NCBI GenBank assembly: GCA_905250115.1
Contig: CAJNOI010000046.1
Location: forward strand, 235,587 to 299,586
Direction of reading: 5' to 3'
Source of the DNA: Adineta steineri
Lineage: Eukaryota; Rotifera; Eurotatoria; Adinetida; Adinetidae
Length of the DNA: 64,000 nt
Below, one piece after another: positions 49,301 through 60,544 of the stretch (positions are counted from its first letter, which is position 1; each line of letters starts with the position of its first letter). The position numbers were made by a program, and so were the translations under genes. Under the pieces are notes generated by a model that worked only from the letters and a program-made list of their open reading frames with translations, was not told the DNA's origin and did no database searches.

Positions 49301-52216
49301 GATAAGAAATTTTTTAATCACCAAAATTGTTTAACTGCGATGTGATTATTAAACAATTAGTATTTCGATCATTAAATCTATCATAAATGAAAATAAGAAC
49401 AAGAAATAGGGTGTAGATGTGGATGTGAGTTGCTGTTGATCTGAATGAGGTCGTTTTTGTAAAGTGTACAACATACACACGCTCTCTAGATTCACAGCTT
49501 TGCGAGAGAAAAAGAAAAACATCTTGAATAAACACTATATCGGCAGTATCAATCGTGATATATGAATACGCTTTATATAAAAATGGGAAAGACAGAGAGA
49601 GAAGAAGAAAGAGAAATATAGCGAAGTAAAGGTGGAAATACCATTCATAGGTAACTATACCTTTGTGAAGATGGCACCTGTGGACGATGTGAGGCTGCGA
49701 GTGGGTATTTTATCGTTCTCTGATAGTCACTCATTCACGCCCACACCCTTACTTAGTTAGATTTTATCTTTTCATTATTTATTAAAATGTTTGATTAAAT
49801 TCATTTATCTTCATTTTAATTATCTATTCATCAAGTTTTTATTAATTAATTTTTGTTTTTTATTGACAAATAATTGTACTAATAATCAGTCATCTTTAAA
49901 CTTTATCGAAGTTCATATCTAGATTTAACATTAGTCTCGATTGATATTTATCTTGCAGTTTCACTAGAACTATGTACGAGAAGATAATAAAGAGTAACTA
50001 AATTCTGGATCTATTAATTAGTCATTCACATAAACAGTACCATATATTAGTGAAAAAAAATAGATACGGACTTATTCGCGCTTGGATCTGAATTCAAAGC
50101 TTTCTAATTATCAGTCTGTTCCAATGATTTTTCATTCACTTACTATTAAAACTAGATTGGACATAATTAACATTATTGATAGGATGGTATCACAGGCGAC
50201 AGAGCGTCTTTAATCTAGGTGTGGCTCATACTATTTTCTTCTTCTCATTCGTTGAACTGCGACGGTCAAACTTATATTAGAGCTGCAGTATCAAAAAAAG
50301 CTCTTTTATTAAGTTTAACAAATCAAAGAGTAAAAGATGGTTATAATTAAAAAGAACTAAAAAACCGTTTTCTTTGTTCGTTTCTTGATGCAAACATAGA
50401 CAAAATAATTGTTCAAGCCGATAGAATCCATCTTTTCCTTGTGAACGTAAGTCAGAAATGCGCGATTCAAACGAGTCTGTGCCATAGAAAAGAACGAAAA
50501 TGGCAAAAGCAGTGAAACGAAAGATAAATACCATTATTTAACACTCTTAAATATTCAGAATCTACATACACATTCTTATCTCGAGCTATTATTCTCTCTT
50601 GTGAAATCGAAGCGAAGCTGATATCCGACTGCAATCATGTCAATAAGTGACGTGAAAAATATAGATTATCGTGGAGTGTTAAGTTCAAATTAGGTGAGAC
50701 TGATCCTCAATTGGCAAAACGTAGGTGAGGCTCAAGTCTCTGAGTCTCATAGCCTCCGCCGCCCTTGCCTACACCCAAGATTGTTAATCGACTAATTATC
50801 CGATCAAATTTTTTACTTCTCAAAAACTATTTATTTACTTAGCAGAAATTGTTTTTGTACTTAGATCTGTGTTCGCTAAATTACTTAGCAAAAATAGAAT
50901 TTTTGACTTAGTTTTCATTTAAATTCACTTAACACTTAAATAGGTGCTATTTTAATATATCGTTTCGTTAAATTTAATCAAGTAGTTAAATTTTACTTCA
51001 TTTATGTTCACGTGATAAAGAAGTTGAAGCATGCGATGAAATATAATAAATTAGACACAGATATATTATTAAGAGTGGCTTTTCACTATTAATATGAATA
51101 TAAATTAGTATCGTTAACCTAGGTTGTATTAATTAATATATATTTTAGTAAATATTTATAGTTCCAAGTTCGTATTTTACATATATTCTTTTGTTTTTTA
51201 CCTATAGAGTTTGTTTCTATATGTTCACTTATTGAATCCTTTGATTTTTTTTTAAATTTATTTTTAGTATTTTTCCTTCTGATGTCAAGAACATTTATAG
51301 ATAGATATGCAGACTTCTAATGATTATTTAATTGTTTTAATAAACAATACAAAACACATCAACAAAGAAAAACTCTGCAATTGACATATTAATGAATTAT
51401 TTTTGACTTCCCAAACAGACAAGCACCAAAAAACGTGCAAAAACGGTGAGATTTTAATCAAAATAAAATCGAGAAAAGCGCATATTTTAAGGAGTTAATA
51501 CGCGTTTTTTGACAGGTTTTGTCTGTCTGGGTTATATGGTTTGCGGAAGAGCAACAGTTGAGATTAATAAATTAATTTTTATCTTAAATATATAGATCAA
51601 TTTGTTTTCATCTGACTTACATTCCCCAAATAGATTCTTCATTGTTGAGTGTCCTATTAATTTCTTTCGCTGAAATGATTATATTAATTAGAATAGAATC
51701 ATCGCAGTGTATTCAAAATTATTTTAAAATATCTGATAATGCTTTTCATTTCATTAAACTGAAAGATAAAAAATATATATAAGATAATGAGACAACCAAC
51801 TAAAGCAAATATTCTTCTGTTTATTTTATTTCTACAATGTCAGATAGAGCTTCACCAGTTAAGTAAGAATATGTAGGTTATATTTTTTTTAACAATAAAT
51901 CGAAACAAGATATTAAGTTATGTCACAAAAGTATAGCTTTAGTTTTTCGTAATATAATTGTGTTATAATTGAATATAAACGATACTTCTTATCGAAAAAG
52001 AAGTTATATTTTACAAAAACTAAACTTCTCATAGCATTATATCTAATTCGTAGGTTATGACCGATACTGTAATATATCGATCATTACTTTTGCTATAAAA
52101 AGTTAATGATGGATCGAGTTATTTTTTAGAATAGTCATAGAATTGAAATGTGAATCATGACAATCGAGAGTATTTTTAGATAGCCATACATTTCTTCAGT
52201 TTACTGAATCTTAACA
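46327..52216. other. Large gene-poor region
   Basis: 5.9 kb without a gene I can support. Open frames at 48773-49099 (-, 108 codons) and 50277-50534 (-, 85 codons, with a hydrophobic signal-like start MVFIFRFTAFAIFVLF) are the only ones with any protein-like look. A GC-rich island lies at 50695-50775 (separate entry). A GT-rich patch is at 49410-49430 and a CACCC-rich one at 49737-49748. Confidence 0.4.
50690..50785. repeat. GC-rich island with GAGRCT repeats and partial hairpin
   Basis: In AT-rich surroundings a patch of repeated GAGACT/GAGGCT hexamers occurs (GTGAGACTGATCC, GTGAGGCTCAAG, TGAGTCTCAT). An inverted pair GAGGCT...AGCCTC and a very GC-rich right part (CCTCCGCCGCCCTTGCC) follow. 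It looks like a fragment of a non-autonomous element, but no clean ends or target duplication are visible. Confidence 0.4.
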
Positions 52217-53254
52217 ATGTCAAATGCAAGCAATAATTCGACTGTACATACAACCGGAACTGTACTATCATACGCTGGAACAAGTGTAAATGAAATTCCT
52301 TTAATTGGAAGATTCTGGATGTATCTCCTATCAAATTGTGCATCATTTATTTGTTCTATTTTTGTTCTCTATCATTTACTTTTTAATAAGAATCTTCGAT
52401 GGGGACTTAATAACCATGCTTTCATAGTTGGTCTTATTATTAATCTTTTTGTGCTCGTATTAGATGTTCCACTGTATTTGTATTATCTATATCATGGAAT
52501 TGTTTGGATACAAGTGCCATTGATTTGTCAACTTTGGAGATATATTGATGCAGCATCATATACAGTATTACCTAAATTAGTTGCATGGGCTTCATTTGAA
52601 CGGCATATTCTGATTTTTAATGAACGACGACTTTTACGATTAAAAAATCGTATTTTATTTCATTATATACCTATAGGTATAATCACTAGTTATCATATTC
52701 TTCTCTATATGATAATAAACTTATTTCTATCTTGTCAAAATAGATTTGTTTATACACAAAGTTACTGTGGATATGCGAGTTGTGCATATCAAACTGCATA
52801 TACTATTTACGAGCTGTTCACAAATGGAGTACTCTCGTCTGTCTGTATTGCTTTCTTCAGTATTACTCTGATTGTTCGGGTTGTCTATCGCAGATATCGT
52901 GTACGTCGACAGGTAGATTGGCGTAAGCATAGAAAACTAACAATTCAACTTTTATTTGTTGCATCAATATTTTATATCTTTTATTTTCCTTTGGTCATAT
53001 TAGGTGTTTGGCGTTATATTATTGGTATACCGAGCTTTGGTTCTCAATATTATGTATACGGAAGCTTTTTTTCCTTTTATGTTAATTTTCTCTTTCCTTT
53101 TGGATGTGTTGGTACAATACCTCAACTTAAAACAAAAATCAAAAAGATATTATTATGTTGGAAAATAAAATCATCTGCTGTTGCTCCACGTATAGTGAAA
53201 AAACAACAATCGCCAGCTTGTCAAAAACCTATTACAGCAAATACTGCTTTATAA
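52217..53254 (+). CDS. Orphan rhodopsin-like GPCR
   Basis: Single exon, 345 residues. The short N-terminus has N-glycosylation sites (NNST and ASNN region). Seven hydrophobic segments follow, from FWMYLLSNCASFICSIFVLY to YVYGSFFSFYVNFLFPFG. After helix 3 the usual DRY is replaced by FERHILIFNERR (E-R-H), C-to-C extracellular loop candidates are present (PLICQLW and YCGYASCAY), and a basic third loop (RRYRVRRQVDWRKHRK) leads to helix 6. The C-tail is short and basic. Intronless receptors of this type form expanded, uncharacterised families in rotifers. The ligand is unknown. Confidence 0.75.
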   Translation: MSNASNNSTVHTTGTVLSYAGTSVNEIPLIGRFWMYLLSNCASFICSIFVLYHLLFNKNLRWGLNNHAFIVGLIINLFVLVLDVPLYLYYLYHGIVWIQVPLICQLWRYIDAASYTVLPKLVAWASFERHILIFNERRLLRLKNRILFHYIPIGIITSYHILLYMIINLFLSCQNRFVYTQSYCGYASCAYQTAYTIYELFTNGVLSSVCIAFFSITLIVRVVYRRYRVRRQVDWRKHRKLTIQLLFVASIFYIFYFPLVILGVWRYIIGIPSFGSQYYVYGSFFSFYVNFLFPFGCVGTIPQLKTKIKKILLCWKIKSSAVAPRIVKKQQSPACQKPITANTAL

Positions 53255-53468
53255 TCATGAATAAAATATGACAAATCAAAAACAGCGTAAATGTTGTATC
53301 GTTATATTATAATTGTCGTAAATCTAAATTGATTATAAAAAGCACTTTTAATTTAGAAAACTTTATAAATCGTATACGAATCGGATAAAAAAGACTAATA
53401 AGTCGGGTCATCTATCCACTGATATATTCTCTTATCGACTATTCTGTGGATTTATACTATGTCTGTAA

Positions 53469-53558
53469 TAGAGACCATGACAGGGCACTTTTTTACTCTG
53501 CCCTGGTCTGATCACCCTACAGAGCAATAGGGAAGCCCTGTCCTGATGTCGGTCTCTG
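53469..53558. mobile_element. GC-rich inverted-repeat element, MITE-like
   Basis: About 90 bp starting AGAGACCATGACAGGGC and ending GCCCTGTCC...GGTCTCTG, imperfect inverted copies. Inside are further CAGGGC/GCCCTG words (a nested hairpin at ACAGGGCA...TGCCCTGG). It is far more GC-rich than its flanks. The ends resemble the CAGAGA termini of the element at 30694, but I find no target duplication. Confidence 0.5.
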
Positions 53559-55339
53559 GAACGATATTCATTCTACAACAAATCTTATTTTATGAAATAA
53601 ATTTTTTTCTTTTTATCTTTAAAAAATGTTAATATGCATATCGATCTGTTGAGATTATTTCTATTAACATGATAATGTGCCACTTTAATTGACTTCACTC
53701 TATCACAATCCTTAGACATTACCTCGAGAATCTCTAAATCTTCTATAAACTCTGCTTAGAACTCGTGATGGAGATTTTGACAGGTCGTTTGTATTCAATT
53801 TGTGCTCATTGAGTGAAATGATATGTTTATTTCTGCAGGATATTCACTTAGCTATTGCATGTTTATCATATTCGTTTGAATTAAACGTGTTAGAAATGAT
53901 TTATAGTTGTGTACTTTCAGTACTTTGTTTTTTCTCTTTGAATGAACATAAAACTTTTACCTTTTCTTAATTATATTTTAAGGACATTTGCTAATGAAAC
54001 TCATTATTGAAAAAAAATTCATTAAAATATATAAGTACTATCGTGTCTTTTTTCTTCGTCTAATTATATTAGTAGAGAAATGAATATATTTTTACATTAA
54101 CAATGAAAAACTATTGTACTGTTAGTGTAAGAAAACTTTTAAAGTCATTTCAAGTAGCGAAGTAGAACATACAGGATTTTCATACCATCTTGAGGGTGTG
54201 CGTATGGGGTAGGGTTTAGGTGAAGGAAAGAGAACACCACCCACACCTTCAAGTTTCTAATTTAAAAGACCTATCCTTTAGGATATTCTCGTAGTGTCCT
54301 TCACTTTTCATGGATAGACGTGATTTAACTGAAATAGAATATTATTATTTTATATTAATTATACTTTTACACAAAACATTTCTATTAGGAGTTAATCAGT
54401 CGAAATTTTTATTAATAATTCATTGTAAAATAATAAATCTAATTATAGTCTGTACCAGGAAATGAGTAGAAAATGTTGTAAAATGAATAATTTGAGAATG
54501 ATAATAGCTAGTAATCTATGGTTTACAATAAAAGATAGAAGCTAAGTTGGAATGTCTATTTTTTCCGGTAATATGTAAGATGAAATCTTCTAAAAATTAA
54601 TTACTTTTGGGAAACATACAAATGAATTCATGACTTGTAACTTAGGTAAACAGAGTTCAAATCTATAATTCATGGTATAATATACTTTCTTACATTTCTA
54701 CCGGAATATCATACTGTTATGTTAAAAAGTACGAGAACATAATAAAAATTTACAAAATTTCATATTATTTCTACATATAAATACATGATTCTATTTGTTT
54801 ATCATTAAAATTTAATTACAGAACTATTTATACATTGTAATCTTGAACTATAGATCTCAACTTTCTCTATTTAAATTCAAAGTCAAAAATAAAATCTTAT
54901 TTAGATATTAAGGTGCTTTTATTCAAACATAATTAATTTTCAAAAGAAATTTTTTATTATACATTATCGGAAAAAAGCTTTCCCGACTCGGGTTCGTTTA
55001 CACCTACGTAATTTTATCATCAGCGACGAATTGATTTATATTTCTAAATCTTATTGAATCATTGTTTACTAATAAATATTTGATTCCTAGTGATGTATCG
55101 AATTTTTGTATACAGCATAAGTATTATCGTAATAGGTTTTTTGCCTAGGTTAAAATTAGTGATTGGATACTTAGTACAATACTTGAGACGTTTTATTTAA
55201 GGATCTTGGTATTATAAAAACATAAGCAATATTAATTTAAGATTGATAAGTATAAAATATGACAAAAGGTAGTTTCTCTTATTTTGTTTTGTTGCATTCG
55301 ATATTAATAAAGAAAATGTCAATCAAAACTAGATATAAA

Positions 55340-55445
55340 GGAGTACTTGAGTACAACATACGAAGTACGGGTAATAGAGTACAGATTATTTAAGTCAAAC
55401 GGATTTGTATTTGTACTCAGCGTACTAATACTGATCCAATCTCTG
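55340..55445. mobile_element. Decayed hAT-like MITE fragment with GAGTAC core
   Basis: Several GAGTAC/GTACTC words (GGAGTACTTGAGTACAAC, ATAGAGTACAG, TTGTACTCAGCGTACT). The right end CCAATCTCTG is the inverse of CAGAGATTGG, close to the CAGAGATGGG terminus of the intact element at 30694. No matching left terminus, so probably an old one-ended remnant. Confidence 0.45.
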
Positions 55446-56166
55446 ATTAAAACCTAGTCCATTGAACCTAAATGTTATGTGAATTCTCATGCGTATTAAA
55501 AATTCATGAAAGAGATAAAGATTATGATCATTTATTATTTTTCCTATCATTAGATAATCAACAAACTCATAATCAGTTAAAAAAGAAAAATTCAATCGAA
55601 CAATAAGTCCAATATATGATCTACTTCATTTAATTATACGAACATGCAATCGAGGTATTTTCAAAGATGATTAAAATCATATAGTGAAGATCGCAATTAT
55701 CGAATATTCAATGAACGAATCACTATACTTCTCAATGTCAAAGTTTAATTTATTATTATTTTGATATAAATGTCATTCGGACAAAGACAATATATCTCAT
55801 AAATAATAAATATAATATATTGTAATTTTATAACAAAAAAAGCCAATCTGGAATGATTCGAATCTATCATAAAAAAAAATCAATTATCTTAGAAATGATT
55901 GAAAATAACCATAATTATATTTATTATCATTATTACAGTTAAAACATTTGTTTCTATAAGATACATGACATATATACGTAGTTTTAATAACTGTATTGAC
56001 CAAAAAACAAAAAAAAAACGATAATAGTATCAAGCAACAAAAAGAGAAAAACAACGAAACTTAAAATAGATATATCATACAGAAATAAACTCCTCATGGT
56101 ATATATACATGAAACCAAAAGAACAGAAAAAAAAGAGAGATTTATCTATCGGTCTTTTAATCATAA

Positions 56167-59100
56167 TTAACTGCCACTATCATCACCAGTAATAATGATT
56201 GATGGAGATCCAACTGTCATACTATTATCTCGTCGAGTAGTATTTATTGATTGTTGTTGAGTTAATATTACTGTTGGTGATGCTGGATCGCTACTATCTC
56301 CTTCTTCTTGTTCAAGATTATCCGGAAGACGTACAGGTGGATAATGATATTGTGGATGTTTACGTACATTATTTGTTTGTAATGGACCATGATGACGTTG
56401 TTTATTTACTGGTGAACGAGGTTGTTGCTGTTGTTGAGATTGTTTTTGTGTATTATTTACAGTTGACATCATCATTGTACTTTCATCAAATGTTTTTAGT
56501 CGTATTCGATGATGATGACGTTTTGGTGTACCACGATATGAAATATCATCATTAATAGTTTTCCTTCCTTCTAATGTTGGATCATGCATAAGAAATTCAT
56601 TAACAATACGATTTGTTTTTTCATCAATACTATAATCTCTTGTTATCGGCATTGAATAAACAGGTAAACTATGACCTAAACCAGTCATAGCTGTATCACG
56701 TACCATACTAAATTTTAAACGAGGTTTTGATATATATGTTGGTATTATAGAATGTATTGCTGCTGTTTTTGTTTTCGCTGTTGGTGAAGATGAAGTTAAT
56801 GATTGTTGATTATCAGATGATATTGAACCACGTTGAGAATGAAACGTTTCTACTTGTGGACTAAGTATAAAAGGTGGTGTTGCCGAAAATGAAGAAGGTT
56901 GAAGAGTATGATGAGAATTTTCACTATCTGTTCGATCTGGAGAAAGATGTTGTCGCATGGGACTCAGTGGTGATAGAGAAACAGGTATTCCATCAGTACT
57001 TGATGATAAACGAGTATCATATTTATTTTTATTGGGACATGGTGGAGATTCTTTTATAAATGAATCTATTTTAAAAGAAATTAATTATATAAAAAAATAA
57101 AATATTTTTTATTAATTAACCTTGATGATTTCGTGATGAATTTTTTGATCCATCTGATTTAGTTCGTCGAAGATCAGCATATCGAACATGTAATGATGAT
57201 ATTAATGGTTTTGTATTTGTCTCATCAATCTAATTTTAAAAAAAACAAAAATAAAGAAAAAAAAATGTCTCTGATTTTACTTGATGAATTGTGGCTTGTT
57301 GTTCATCAGCAATTAAATATGGAAGACCAACATTGGATGCAGCATGTCGTTTATCTTTACCAAATTCTCGTCGTTTTTTACTTGCAGTTCGAGTAAATGA
57401 TGAAGATGTTGAAAGTTTATTAGTGTTATTATTATTATTAGTTTGATTTGTATTTGATAATACAGAAAGATTTATTGGACTTGGTTTATAATGATCAACA
57501 AGTGGAATATTTGTTGATAAACTACGTTGTTGCATCATATTCGAATTTGATAAACTGGGTGGAATAAGATTTGTTGATGTTTCTTGATAGGAATGATGAA
57601 GACCAGTATGAAGAAGTTTTGGACTACGTCTTAAAAGATAAATAGGGAAAAATATTTCTTTGATAAAGATTTTCATATATATTTACCGATTATAATTTAA
57701 TAGTTTTTGTTGATCTTGTTCTTGTTGAGCAAGATCATCGTCTAAATCTTTAACATCAACACTTCTTTGTTGTTTACGTGATTCACCCATATAAATAACA
57801 CTTTCAGCACCATCTGCTGACATCCAATCTAAACTAAATGTTCGATTTTGACTATTTTGACTTTCTAATGATTTATAACCACTATCATCTTGATGTGGAG
57901 ATATGTGTGGTGATGGTTGTCGTCGATTATTAACATAACGATTCGAAACATCAGGTACTGCATTTTCATTACCCGATGATTCAATTGATGTAAATTGATC
58001 ATTTGGTCCACGACTACTTGTATCTGATTGCATATCAAAATCCGTTTCAAGACTTCGTTCAAAACTTGAATTTTCACTTTTAGAATTAAAATTATTTAAT
58101 AAACTTGAAAAACTTGTTAGAGGATGTCGTAAATTTTCATCATCTAAACCAATTTGATTATTAAGTAATTGTTGTTCACGTCGTGCATTGGATTGATTAA
58201 TACAACTACGACGTTTTTCAAATGTACGTCGAAGTGCTTGACGACGAACTTCAGGTGGTGGTAATAATAGATTTGATGAACTTTTACGACGATGTTGATA
58301 TTTTAATGAATTATTATCATTATTAATTATAGGATTATGATTATTTATATTATGAATAGGCATAGCTCCAGCTGAATCAATAGATGTTGATGTTAATAAA
58401 TCTGGTGAAAGTTCTTCCGGTGATGTTCGATCTAATTGTTGTTGTTCTTCAAGTTCATATGATTGACGTAAACGCCAAAGATCTTGTGATGCTGTTCGTG
58501 CATCTTCATCAGGATCATTTGAGTTCATTTGTTGAACAAGAGTTTCTTTTCGACCTGTATTATTTTGATAATCTTCCTATCAACAACAAGAAACAGAACA
58601 AAAAGTAAATTGAATTCTTTAAATTAAAAATAATATTTACCATATTAGTACTTAGCCGTCGATTTTGTAATTGAGATAATTGGGCTGCTTGCTGCACCAA
58701 TTCACTCATATCCGGAATTTTAATTACAATGGGTGCTGGAGCAATAGATGATGTTGATGGACGACGATCATCAGCATATTCATAAGATTTTGTTCGACGA
58801 TTAACTACATCAGAACGATTTACACCAGGTCGTAAAAGATGAACAGCATCAAAACTACGAGATTGTTTATCAATTGTTGTACAATTTGATGATGTATATT
58901 GTGGAACAACTGGTGGCAAAGAATATTCCAATGATCGAGAATGTTCATGTTCTCGTTGTGCAATTGACGAACGAACTGGAGATGCTTGAGTTCCTAGAGA
59001 AAAAAAAAGAAATAATTTATTTTACTATTATTTAATTTAAATAGATTGTACCAAATGTATCAAGTGTTGTTGTTGTTGCTGTACGATCTTTTTTATCGAT

Positions 59101-60544
59101 AATAAGTGCAATAGAATTTTTCCGACTTGTCGAAGGAGTTGGTGGAGATAAATGTTGAGAACCAGTTGGTGTATTCGATAATGGATTGCCAAGAACGGAA
59201 AGACTTGATCCACGTGGAGTATAATATATATCCGGTTGTGTTGATGCTAAAGATGTTGGTGTTGATGATTGTTGTTGAGAATGATATGCTAATGCAACAT
59301 CAAAACTACTTTGACGATAAGGTGATAAGGAAGTTGATAACGGTGATGGACGAGTATCAACATTAAGAGAACGACCTTTTTCAAGACGTGGCGCATCAGA
59401 TTTTCTATGTGCAACTAATGATGCATTAGAATTTTGTCGAACATAACAACGTGGATCAACTTGTAAATAAGCTTGTTCTTCATCATTGGCGATATTTCCA
59501 TATGAATGACTAAAAATGAATTTTTTTTGTGTCGTTAGAATAAAAATTATTCAATCTACTTACAGCTCTTGTTGTTTATTACCTAAAATTAAAGAAAAAA
59601 TATAGAATCATTAACTATTTATCTTTTTGTTGAGGATCAAAAACTAATTGAGAAAATAAATATTTGTACTATTATTAGAGATTCATGTTAATCTAACCTT
59701 AATAGTCAGAAAGCAAATTTTTTCTATAAACAGGAAACTATTCTATAGACTCTCATTATTTTTTCCTGAGAAAAAAGAGGCAAACTAACATCCGTTTTAT
59801 TGAGAACGTGACTAATTTCTCAAATTGTTATATTCATACCTACCAATATGTTCTCGACTATTATGATAGGATTGATGATGTGTAGACTGACCACTTGATA
59901 AATGATAATCTGATGGAACTTGTTTTGAACTAGGTATTTGCCATTGATCACTATTTGACAACAACAAAAAACAAATTTTATATTCAATTTATTATAGAAA
60001 ATCAAATATTACTCTTGTAAGAAATATCGGTCAAGTGGATTTGATCGACGTGGTTCAAGTGGTGACGATTTTCGAATACCACGACTATAAAAACGATTTG
60101 GATCAAGTAATGATGCTTGATTTAATGTTTCATATAAAAGTTTTAATTGTTCGGCTTCCCTAAATAGCAAAAAAAGTCCATTTATACGTTAAAACAAAAC
60201 ATTTTCAGATTAAATTTACCTCAAATTTCTTCGATTTAAACAATATTTGCATAGTAATAAAATCGAAAAAACAATGAGAAGACCGCCCACAATACCCGAT
60301 ATAAGTACAATGAATGCCAGACTTCTATGATTAATTTGTGTTCGTGTTCCCTAAATAGAAATGTAATACTTTAATTATGTTTTTCCAATTTTTTTACAAA
60401 AGAAGAACACTAAGGTCATCATTCTTCAACATCAAACTAAATATTCACGTCATCTGTCATATAGAAAAAAAATTAATTAATACAAGTATAGTTCTTGTTC
60501 TATGATTTCTTTTTTCATATATAAGGTTGAATACTCACTTTCAT
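56167..60544 (-). CDS. Unrecognised single-pass membrane protein with long disordered tail
   Basis: Exons: 60544-60539 (ATG AAA only, tentative), 60350-60220, 60159-60013, 59950-59844, 59582-59564 (19-nt microexon), 59509-59052, 58993-58641, 58576-57687, 57629-57281, 57229-57121, 57065-56167. They sum to exactly 1156 codons. After a dozen residues comes one membrane helix (LAFIVLISGIVGGLLIVFSI, then LLLCKYC). About 1,100 Ser/Gln/Asn/Pro-rich residues follow, with basic patches and short conserved-looking islands (EAEQLKLLYETLNQASLLDP, KNSIALIIDKKDR, LWRLRQSYELEEQQQLD, PSIIITGDDSGS at the C-terminus). N-out topology would leave almost all of it cytosolic, like a scaffold or receptor tail. An extracellular domain could instead be encoded further right with a different first exon. 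I cannot name a family. Confidence 0.6.

Larger units (their letters stand above)
53255..56166. other. Gene-free stretch with GC-rich inverted-repeat remnants
   Basis: 2.9 kb without coding signal. It contains three structured patches: 53469-53558 and 55340-55445 (listed separately), and a weak inverted pair at 54190-54255 (CTTGAGGGTGTG ... CCACACCTTCAAG-like) around a GGGTAGGGTTTAGG patch. Confidence 0.45.

Noticed and set aside
50277..50534. 85-codon minus-strand frame with a signal-peptide-like start
   Set aside because: The hydrophobic start is attractive, but the rest is low-complexity Leu/Phe-rich, there is no recognisable domain, and no supporting exon was found.
54190..54255. CTTGAGGGTGTG / CACACCTTCAAG pair as a MITE
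   Set aside because: Imperfect short match, no target duplication, and no second copy noticed.
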